Shown in pieces: positions 56,641 to 64,000 of a stretch of 64,000 nt of DNA; within the stretch, counting starts at the first letter, position 1; every line of letters starts with the position of its first letter. Origin of the DNA: Eutreptiella sp. 'Long Island Sound 2002' (taxonomy: Eukaryota; Euglenozoa; Euglenophyceae; Eutreptiales; Eutreptiaceae); the NCBI GenBank assembly GCA_964036045.1, contig OZ038386.1:12687613-12751612 (forward strand). Direction: 5' to 3'. The position numbers and the translations under genes are program-made. The notes under the pieces are model-generated. The model was not told the origin of the DNA and made no database searches. It saw nothing but the letters and a program-made list of their open reading frames with translations.

Positions 56641-57428
56641 ACACGACCCAACCTTTACAGAAACCCCCCCCCCTCTCCGCGGACACACTTGCAAGGCTAG
56701 TGTCAGCGTTTGGGCTTGAGCACTCCCCTAATTGTGCCTCTAATACACATTTGTTTCTAAAAGCCCAATTTGTCACGTACTGCACACACCCTTGTTACGA
56801 AGGTCAGCAGCTGATAGAGGTACATAAAGGTGTAGGAACGTCAATACTACTTGGAGGCAATGTGGTAGCATCGGTGGAACCTAGTTAGGGCGGCCAAAAG
56901 TGCGCAACACAAGAGCACGCCAGATGGGCACATTGAAGGCTACAACCCACGGTTGGCAGTGCGTCACGCAGGCACAAGAGGGCGCAAGCATAATACTATT
57001 CTTTCGTAATGCCCTTGTGAAGAGACAAAAAATGGAGATAATGATCTATCATAGCCCAACTCACCATCGCATACTGAGGTAGCATAGCCACTAACACAAC
57101 AACTTCACACAACACAGCTGAGACATACTAGTTGGTGTTGCGCTGCGTTGAGAAACACCGCCCACGCAAAATGGTCAAGTTGCTTGAATGGTGGTTTCCA
57201 AACAAAGGTTCATAGAGTCTTGGGGTGAGGTTGAGAGCTTTAAAACTGGCCACATAGAGAATGATTGAATCAAGATCCGTTTGAGTACGGAGCCCTTGAG
57301 GCTTACAATGACACCGCATGTTTGTCATGACGGGTCTGTCAAATTTGGCAATAGGAGTGTCGTCACATGCGATTTTGGGTCCTGTGCGCCCCATGTACCA
57401 GCTTACATCTTTGGTGGCCTTGACAAAT
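56641..57428. other. Boundary of the island inside the satellite; no gene recognised
   Basis: Short frames only. A plus-strand frame at 56,616-56,888 starts within the last satellite unit and has no recognised motif. Confidence 0.35.
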
Positions 57429-58197
57429 ATGCCAAAGCTTGAGAAAAAGCAGCAGAAAAAGACCCAGAAAGAGCCGTGCATGCCTTCTCCAAAAGCAGCT
57501 GATGGTCCAGCCCGAGCATCATCCTCCCAACCATCAGTGCTCCAGCCACCAGTGCAGCCAACACACGGAATCGTTGGTCATCCTGAAAGTCATGCTCAGA
57601 TCTCATCAAGAAGCACAAAGCCTGGTGGTGCATGAACGAATAGCGAATCTAACTCACAATCTTACTCAAATTTGGACATTGATTCTTTGTCGAATGACCC
57701 TACAATATTGCCAAATGCATGTCATGGCGACAAATCAGTTCAATTGACCATCAATGGTCCACAAGACCACGGCGATTCATCAGCGGCTGGCAAAGATAGG
57801 ATTCATGATGCCCCGGGCCCAAGGCTGCAGGAGTGCACCGGCACCGGTTCCAGCGTACCTCAATCCCATGTGGTGAGTAGGAAGGTTGACACGGGAGTGT
57901 GGGCAAGTTGGTTCTCAAAAGTGAAAAAGATGCCGCTTGGGGACTGGGAGTGGACATGGAGTCATCCGAAGCACCTGACAATGCACCCCATTGCAGCTAT
58001 CATTGACGAGGGGGATTTAGATTGCTCATTAGCAAATATCTTAAGTCACAGTGTCATACCGTTGCCATATGCCGGGGGGGGCAATTTTCAAAATTTCCAA
58101 CAAGGAGCATTGTATCATGTGGAAGGAGATGGTGGATGATTCCATGTGTAGTCTGCTGATTCCATTGAACACCAAGGGAAAAGCTTCAATTGAGCAG
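57429..58197 (+). pseudogene. Coding region upstream of the SET domain (same gene or neighbour), one stop and one G-run frameshift
   Basis: From ATG 57,429 (MPKLEKKQQKKTQKEP) the frame encodes a basic then Ser/Pro-rich region. It passes TGA at 57,633-57,635 and continues with LDIDSLSNDPTILPNACHG and WASWFSKVKKMPLGDWEWTW to an 8-base G run at 58,074-58,081. Seven Gs would keep the frame and lead into IFKISNKEHCIMWKEMVDDS and LLIPLNTKGKASIEQ, which ends at a good donor (CAG/GTACCC, 58,198). The last ~90 residues look like a folded domain, which I do not recognise. Proximity and orientation suggest it is the N-terminal part of the SET protein; no splice link across 58,198-58,630 is clear. Confidence 0.45.
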
Positions 58198-58630
58198 GTA
58201 CCCCAAACTGCACCTACACCGTTGACGTACAATGTTTGTGCTTTGGATTTTCTGTATTTTGACACACGGTCATCTGTGACATTGCCTGGCATCACCAATT
58301 ATGCTTTTTTCTACTGACTTTCGTGGTATGGAAAGGGCAAATTTTTTTCCATGCCCATTCATCTTGGTATGTCTATCCCACTTTTGCATTTTTCCTTGTG
58401 TGTCGATTTTCCCATCAAGATGTGCTTAGTGCTGCTCCCACTAGAGCCGGGGGCGGGGGGGGGGAAGGATGGCAAGCAAGAGGGTCAACCCCCTCGAACA
58501 CCCCCATGGGAAACCCTGCTCCTCTCTGTTCCAAAGTGTGACTGCCCGATGTCTCTTCAGCTTTACATTGGGATTTTGCAGGAGGATTTTTTTGTTCATA
58601 AATGATAGATGAGCACTGATTTTGCAACCC

Positions 58631-59098
58631 ATGCCGCATGCTACGGAAGCAATTTACCAAGATCTTCCTTGTCGGCTTCGACCTCACGTTTTGACTCTGG
58701 GCAATGGTTTGTCCATAAAACCATCAACCATTGACCATGAGAATGCCGGTTTTGGTTCGTTTGCTGAGGTGCACATCTACAAAAGGCGCAGGTTCACATT
58801 CATGGAGGGGACCCTTATGGAAAATAAGGAGGCAAAGAAAGTGCCCGAAAAACGATGGTTGCGGACTTTGCTCGGGCAAAATCTTGTTTTGGATGGTATT
58901 AGGGGTGAAAAAATTGAAAGAGGCCAAGGTGGCCCATCGGTGGCAAATGATGGAGGTGAACAAAGTAATGCTTCTTTTGTTAATGCTGAGTGGCAACGCG
59001 TTGTCCCAATATGTTATTTGGTTGCCAAAAGAGGTATTGATGTAGGCATGGAAATCCTTGTGAACTATGGTCATGATCATTGGGGTGACCAAGTGCAG
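58631..59098 (+). CDS. SET-domain protein-lysine methyltransferase-like exon
   Basis: SET domains transfer methyl from S-adenosylmethionine to lysine. The frame reads in order NGLSIKPSTIDHENAGFGSF (lead-in with the G-x-G(S)-F-A turn that binds the cofactor), RRFTFMEGTLM (the Y/F.G.L strand), VLDGIRGEKIERGQGG, then SVANDGGEQSNASFVNAEW (equivalent to the RF(I/A)N(H/D)...PN pseudoknot segment) and KRGIDVGMEILVNYGHDHW (equivalent to the I..GEE(I/L)..(D/N)YG..YW end). Gly-Glu-Glu is GME here, and the usual catalytic Tyr of the final motif is present (NYG). Similar SET proteins with an (I/L)DG.R...GRGG.S.AND pattern occur in algae and other protists. Candidate donors follow at 59,085 (GTGACC) and 59,099 (CAG/GTAGTA). 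The start at ATG 58,631 is provisional; an upstream exon is likely. Confidence 0.7.
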
Positions 59099-59376
59099 GT
59101 AGTAGTGCCCCTGATTTGGTGGTTGGGCCTGCCCTGCCCTACCCCGAGTATGGCCGTGCCTGTCCAGTTGCTCTGTGGATGGATGGTATGAATGTTGGAG
59201 GGGGGGGGGGGGCTAAGGATTGCCATGTGCTTTTACCCACTTGGTGGCATCTCCGATGGCTAAGCAAAGGCCTCGGGGGGTTGACCCCCCCCCCTCCAAC
59301 GCCCTCCTCCGCCTCTCTTCCAATACATCCTTGTCCCATGCTTCTTCATCACATTGTGCATGCAACATTTCCTTAG

Positions 59377-59849
59377 GTTGGTGGCGTAAGGACATCCAAG
59401 AGCCGGCTACCAAGGTACCGAGGAGTCGACGGAGGCTGATACTCTATGGTTCTAAGGTGGACCTAGTCACCTCAGCACAGCGACGAAAGCCCCCACCAAA
59501 GCAGTCACCAAAGCCCCCGACCAAGCAGCCACCAAAGCTGCTGCCCAAGCAATCACCAAAGCCCCCCGCCAAAAAGCCCTTGGCCAAGCAGTCACCAAAG
59601 CTACCGGCCAAGCAGTCACCAAAGCTTGTGCAGAAGCAAGCACCCAAGCTCCCGGCCAAAAAAGGGCAGATCTCTGCACCGACCAAGCCACGGAAGCGTT
59701 CACGCAAGGAGGGTGCCCAGCGAAAACACCAGCAGCGAAGGGATGCTGATGAGGACACGTACATGGAGCAGTCCTACGAGCACGAGTACGGGCTGGAGTA
59801 CAAGCAAGAGTATGGGCAGTCCTACGAGCAGCCGTACGAGCAGGAGTAG
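59377..59849 (+). CDS. Probable downstream exon of the SET gene: basic PK-rich and Tyr/Glu/Gln-rich tail
   Basis: Behind a pyrimidine-rich tract and CTTAG (59,372-59,376) the exon joins in phase to the donor at 59,084, giving HDHWGWWRKDIQEPATKVP. The downstream part is histone H1-like, with repeats of K(Q/K)SPK(P/L)P(A/T)K, a basic cluster (KPRKRSRKEGAQRKHQQRR), then EQSYEHEYGLEYKQEYGQSY to TAG. The intron (59,085-59,376) contains a 13-base G run and a C run. Basic tails of this type bind DNA or chromatin, which fits a histone methyltransferase, but the link is inference. The TAG lies within a repeating YEQE pattern and could be a nonsense change from TAC. Confidence 0.5.
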
Positions 59850-60013
59850 GAGCAGGGGTACGAGCAGGAGTACGAGCAGGGGTACGGGCGGGAGTATGAG
59901 CAGGATGATGAGCAGCCTTGCGGAGATAGGGAGTATCATAATGAAATTACGGTGAATGGTACAATGATGGTGAGGAAGTCCAGATGGTACGGATTGCCAA
60001 ACAATTCGTTTTA

Positions 60014-60320
60014 GTGCTGCAGCAGCTGCTGCTGCTCATGCTCAATGTGCAGCAGCAAGAATCCCAGCGGCAGATGCAAATGCGGCAGCAGCAGTACCTG
60101 CTCATGCCCGATATGCAGCAGCAACAGCAGCACCCGCAACCTCAGCAGCAAATGCAAATGTAGCAGCAGCGACAACAACAACTGCTCATACCAAAAGTGC
60201 AGTTGCAGCAGGAGCAACTTCAGCAGCAGATGCAGATGCAGCAGCAGCAGCACTTGCTCATGCCCAACATGCCGCAGCATGAACACCAGCAGCAGATGCA
60301 AATGTCACTTTCTGAGTGTC
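60014..60320 (+). pseudogene. Gln/Leu/Met-rich repeat frame, possible further exon
   Basis: After TTCGTTTTAG the frame reads Gln-rich repeats with a recurring LL(M/I)P.M unit (YLLMPDMQQQQQ, LLIPKVQLQQEQ and HLLMPNMPQHEH). A TAG at 60,161-60,163 replaces CAG in MQMQQQQ-type context. Such tails occur in transcriptional regulators. It could be the 3' end of the SET gene or just a CAG-type repeat. Confidence 0.3.
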
Positions 60321-60610
60321 TATTTTTTTTTCGACTTCAACAGATCGTAAATTGGTTGGGGTCCTGGGCATGACCCATCACTAAAACCTGCACCCATATT
60401 GTCAAGTGCCATCACACGCAGTTAGCCATGCTGATGGTGACGTAGCAAACAGTACTCACTAGTACATCAGCACAATGCAGTGTTTCGCAGCATGGAGCCT
60501 TTTCAATAGTTGCATGCTGTTACAAATAGCTACAGAGTACCTAATTATCAACTGTGAAGGAAAAACAACGGCTAGACCGACTTTTTCGCGAGGTGCCCTA
60601 GTTTCCCAAA

Positions 60611-61342
60611 CTACTCGTCAAAGAGCAGTATAATTTCTTTGGATGGTCTTGGAACAAAGCACATTGAAGTAGTTTGTAGAAGCAAATTGTGTGCAACCTG
60701 CGACTTTGCTTGTTTCTTTGTGCGGGTGGCTGTGGAGAACTTGTTTACTTCATCCTTGTTCTCCTGTTTGACTTCACCTTCCTTATTTCTCTGGTCGCTG
60801 GCCTTGTGATCATTTTGAGATATCGCTTGAGCGGCGTTGTTGTTGGTCTTTTTGCTGTCTTGAACGGCGCTTTTGGCTTGAACTCGTGCCGGTTCACCAT
60901 TGCAGGGTTCAAGTCTAGCTTGTTTGAGGGCGTTCGGCAGAATCGATATGTACAGCTTGTGAGTGATGCCACCAGGTTGTTCAGGCCGGCTCTCCTTTAC
61001 CAAAGGCTGCGGACTCACTAGCGCGTTGACATACCGAGTATTGTGCTCATCTTGGAGTTGTGGAAGTAAGCCACGGTCGCAGCGCTGGTGTTTTGAGCCT
61101 AGTGACTTGCTAGATTTCTTGACGGATGTCGTATCATCGCAGTTCGGCAAACTCTGACCGACGGAAAAACTTTGGTCTACAACTGATAGGCATTGGGGTC
61201 CGCCAAACGAGGCACATGGTGCGGTCGTAGTGTGCTCCGAGTAGCCATGGTTATGCCTTTTACCCTCAGTATGAGATGGTGGGAACCACTTGGCTTGCAC
61301 ATCATTGCCCTCAAGAGTGTATGAATTGGTATCCGAGGACTC
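60611..61342 (-). CDS. Terminal exon of an unidentified Lys/Gln/Asn-rich protein
   Basis: The minus-strand frame is open from a TGA at about 61,343 to TAA at 60,611, about 240 residues. There is no ATG near its start, so it should be a 3' exon. The sequence is hydrophilic with even complexity: HNTRYVNALVSPQPLVKESR, then KKTNNNAAQAISQNDHKASD and RTKKQAKSQVAHNLLLQ, ending PRPSKEIILLFDE. The opposite strand's hydrophobic frame (60,689-61,021) is its complement and less likely. It is convergent with the SET gene. No domain recognised. Confidence 0.4.
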   Translation of the reverse strand, partial: ESSDTNSYTLEGNDVQAKWFPPSHTEGKRHNHGYSEHTTTAPCASFGGPQCLSVVDQSFSVGQSLPNCDDTTSVKKSSKSLGSKHQRCDRGLLPQLQDEHNTRYVNALVSPQPLVKESRPEQPGGITHKLYISILPNALKQARLEPCNGEPARVQAKSAVQDSKKTNNNAAQAISQNDHKASDQRNKEGEVKQENKDEVNKFSTATRTKKQAKSQVAHNLLLQTTSMCFVPRPSKEIILLFDE

Positions 61343-61405
61343 ACAAGATCAAGTAAGTACTCAAAAAGTGTTGTTTTTCTGTGCGTCGGTCAACTCCATT
61401 GTTAA

Positions 61406-62056
61406 GTACCATCGGTGATCCCTATACAACCAGCCTTGCATCTTGGCATACTTAGAATATATATCATTGGGGATCAAACCGGGAAGGCCTCCGTCTACCG
61501 GCTGCCAATGAACCAATTCGAGGATTATCCTTGGTGGACCAACATCCGTGGTGCTTGGAAGACCCGCAGGTTCATTGAAAGCGGCTCATTTTGCACACGT
61601 ATGCGGGTTGGGAGTGGAGGTAATGGGCTTTGTCGATTTCACCGCACTCCCTCCGCACCACCAATCCAAGACGAGGTTGTCTCCCCTGAGTCATCAATGA
61701 GGACCCGTAGTGTGACACGCCGTGCCACTACTTTGTTAGGTAGTGGCCGTTCCGTTGTGACCCACATGATGCTCCCGACTCGAGAACGTGCGGGTCGGCG
61801 CAAGCGTCGCGCGTGGTGGGAGAACCCGATGCAGGAAACACCTCAATCGGAAAGGTCGAGAAGGGTGGAACAGATGATGGAGGAGGACATTGCCGCACAG
61901 ATGGCGGTGTCAATGGAAATAGATGAGTGTTCACCACCGGTGCCATCGGATGATGATGAGGTTGAATTGTGCCACGAGGAAATGGAGGGGGGGCGGGCCC
62001 CGTCGGACGAAATGGGCATGCAAGACGACGCATTCCACAGCCTTGAGGTGACCTAG
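61406..62056 (+). CDS. Exon of an unidentified protein with basic middle and acidic C-terminus
   Basis: Open from TAA at 61,403 to TAG at 62,056. The first ATG is at 61,508 (MNQFEDYPWWTNIRGAWKTR). Features are a Trp-rich start, a basic Arg-rich middle (TRSVTRRATTLL and RERAGRRKRRAWWENPM) and an acidic end (EQMMEEDIAAQMAVSMEIDE and PSDDDEVELCHEEMEGG). Charge segregation of this kind is common in nuclear or gag-like proteins. It ends just before the satellite resumes. Single-exon or terminal-exon status is unresolved. Confidence 0.4.
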   Translation, partial: VPSVIPIQPALHLGILRIYIIGDQTGKASVYRLPMNQFEDYPWWTNIRGAWKTRRFIESGSFCTRMRVGSGGNGLCRFHRTPSAPPIQDEVVSPESSMRTRSVTRRATTLLGSGRSVVTHMMLPTRERAGRRKRRAWWENPMQETPQSERSRRVEQMMEEDIAAQMAVSMEIDECSPPVPSDDDEVELCHEEMEGGRAPSDEMGMQDDAFHSLEVT

Positions 62057-62159
62057 TCCGATTGCTATAGTAGCACTTCCCAGAGTTCACTGAACCGCGC
62101 CTCCGGAGAGTGGTGCTCAGTTGCTAAACATGGTATGCAATGTAAGCATTGTGTCTGAG

Positions 62160-64000
62160 GGACAATGTGTGGGCAAAATGGTGGCATAAACCACACCTTC
62201 TCACGGCCTCCAAACGCCTGGCACTAGAACACAATGAGAGTTAAACACCAAAAGTGAGCTGCCTCGCAAGGCCACATGTGGGCACAAGGGGCACACACAA
62301 CGTAGCCTCTCGGGTGTCCCCAACGTTCGGCACAAGGAAAAAAACAGAAGCGGCTACGTTGCCGTGGTTGGCTTGGGGACATATGTATGGAAATAGTGGT
62401 TACATCACTCTAGCTTCTCGGGTGTCCCCAATACTGAGCGCCGGGAGAATCCCTTCGCACGGGTCCCAAACGCGCACGCCTGAAGAAACCGGAAGTGGCT
62501 ACGTACACCTTGCCGTGTTGGCGGCCACACATGTCGATGGAGTAGCTGCATAACCCCCGCCTTAGCAACGGTCCAAATTACGCACTACCGGTATAAAAGG
62601 TAGAACAAACTACTTAACTCGGGCATCTTCTAGGGCCCATTTGTGGGCGCAATGGTTACATAAGGCTTGCATTATCAAAGGACCCGCAAAAGTCATCAAG
62701 GGGACAAAATGGGAAGTCGCATCCCCACTACCCTGGCAAGTGCCTACATCTTAGCGAATTGGTGACGTATAACGCACCTTCCCGGGGATCCCCGTTGCTA
62801 AGCGCATTTACAAAAATCGGAAATTACAATCTAAGCATTGTCACCAAGGGACAACGTGTGAGCAATGTGGTTGCATAGTCCCTACCTTCTCAAAGGGTCA
62901 CAACGCCTAACACCGGGTCACAATGAGATGTGAACGCTGAAAGTGTTCTACATCACATGGGCAGATGTGGGCACAAGGGGTACACAAAACTTGACCTCTC
63001 GAGGGTCCGCAGCGCTCCGCGCGGGGACAAAATAAAAAGCAGCAACTTGATCCTAGTCGGCTCCGGGGCGCATGTATGGAAACATTGGGAACATAACACT
63101 GCCTTCTCAAGGTTCCACAACGCCAAGCGCGAGGACAAAATCAGAAATGGCGGCTTCAACTTGGTTGCATCGTGGGCACACATGTTGGCCAATAGGCCAC
63201 ATGGTGTGCGGCTTCTCCGGTGCTTAGCGTAGGCATAAAATCAGAAGTGGCGACCTAACGGCTACCTTGGGGGCACACATGTGGGCAGCGTGGCTGCATA
63301 ACTGCTACGACATGTGTGGCGAAGCGGCTACATAAGACCTGCCTTCTCAGGCATCTAAAACTCAAAGCGGAAACAAAATCAGAAGTCGTTATTCAACGGT
63401 CGTTGAAGACTCATATGTGGGCTATGTGGCTACATAGCCATAGCCTTCTCGGCGGTCCCCAGCTCCTCAACGTGGGGAGAAAAGCGGAAGTGGCGACCCG
63501 ACGACTGTTTCATAGTACACATGGGGGCGCAGTGGCTACATAGCCCCTGCGTTCTTGGGGGTCCCAAATGCCCAACGCGGGTAGAAATTAGCACTAGCTA
63601 CCCGACACTCGTCTCCAAAGCCCGCACGTGGGCAAAGCGGCTAGAAACACTTGCCTTCTCGAGGGTCCCCAACGCTCAAAGCAGGGACAAAATCTATGAT
63701 GGCGACAGAAAAATCAGTTGACAACCAACAGGTGGGGAAGGTGGGGACATATTCCTTGTGTTCTTGGGTGTCCCCAAATACTCAAGATGGGGACAAAAGG
63801 AAAAGTGGCTACCCAACACCCATTTCACGTCCCATATGTGCGCGAAGTGGCACTATAACTCCTGCATTCTCGGTGGTCCCCAAGGCTCAACGTGGGTAGA
63901 AACTAGCAGTGGCTATTTGACGGCCCTCTTCAGAGCCCAGATGTGGGCGAAGTAGCTACATAACCGGAACCTTCTGAGAGGGCCGCAACGCTCAACGAGG
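62160..64000. repeat. Degenerate ~107-bp satellite, right block (continues beyond window)
   Basis: The core words (ATGTGGGC..A..GGCTACATA, CCTTCTCG.GG(G/T)(G/T)CCCCA, GCTCA(A/G)CGCGGG-like, A(A/T)CAGAAGTGGC) recur roughly every 105-110 bp, for about 17 units. It is the same family and orientation as 55.79-56.64 kb. Monomers are highly diverged, indicating an old array without recent homogenisation. Confidence 0.85.

Noticed and set aside
60689-61021. 110-residue hydrophobic plus-strand frame, membrane-protein-like
   Set aside because: It is the exact complement of a longer hydrophilic Lys/Gln-rich minus-strand frame. Hydrophobicity arises from reading Lys/Asn/Gln codons in reverse.

Overview
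This is eukaryotic nuclear DNA, and most of it is repeats and decayed retroelements. The evidence is spliced reading frames with matching intron phases, two LINE-type retrotransposons carrying RNase H, a retroelement primer-binding site complementary to initiator tRNA-Met (TGGTATCAGAG), a SET-domain gene, several families of tandem repeat and many C/G homopolymers of 13-17 bases. A green-lineage alga or lower plant fits the tRNA-Met primer site and the RNase H-bearing LINEs, but I cannot name a species. There is no rRNA gene, CRISPR array or bacterial-style operon.

Layout. 1-6,860: a minus-strand spliced gene (three exons, 5,869 down to 1,190) whose two introns hold minisatellites, then a minus-strand tandem peptide duplication (6.2-6.7 kb). 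6,858-10,450: a decayed plus-strand LINE (RT plus RNase H). 10,472-18,990: a tandem array of ~1.9-2.3 kb units directly behind the LINE; two units are almost identical and one holds a coding-like insertion. 19-23 kb: sparse, with a retroelement zinc-knuckle fragment. 23,043-36,330: about eleven ~1.19 kb tandem units, including a recent 2,378-bp dimer duplication and an inversion that flipped the array's distal edge. 37.1-39.4 kb: a second LINE, cut off inside RNase H. 39.5-40.7 kb: a tRNA-Met primer site and a 344-residue gag-like frame. 40.8-41.1 kb: three related GC-rich palindromes. 41.4-42.4 kb: an unidentified protein. 43.2-44.5 kb: a 50-bp minisatellite that reverses orientation at its centre. 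47.3-49.1 kb: two diverged inverted copies of one element. 50-55.7 kb: weak coding remnants. 55.8-56.6 kb and 62.2-64 kb: one degenerate ~107-bp satellite flanking a gene-containing island (57.4-62.1 kb) with a SET-domain methyltransferase-like gene, a basic/low-complexity tail, and two further unidentified exons.

The most credible cellular genes are the minus-strand spliced gene at 1.2-5.9 kb, the SET-domain gene at 57.4-59.9 kb and the two unidentified coding segments at 60.6-62.1 kb. The rest is best read as transposon-derived or satellite DNA. Many frames break at C/G homopolymers or at TAG codons, at least two of which replace CAG in sister repeats. This fits homopolymer slippage and C-to-T decay, although assembly error at homopolymers cannot be excluded from the sequence alone.
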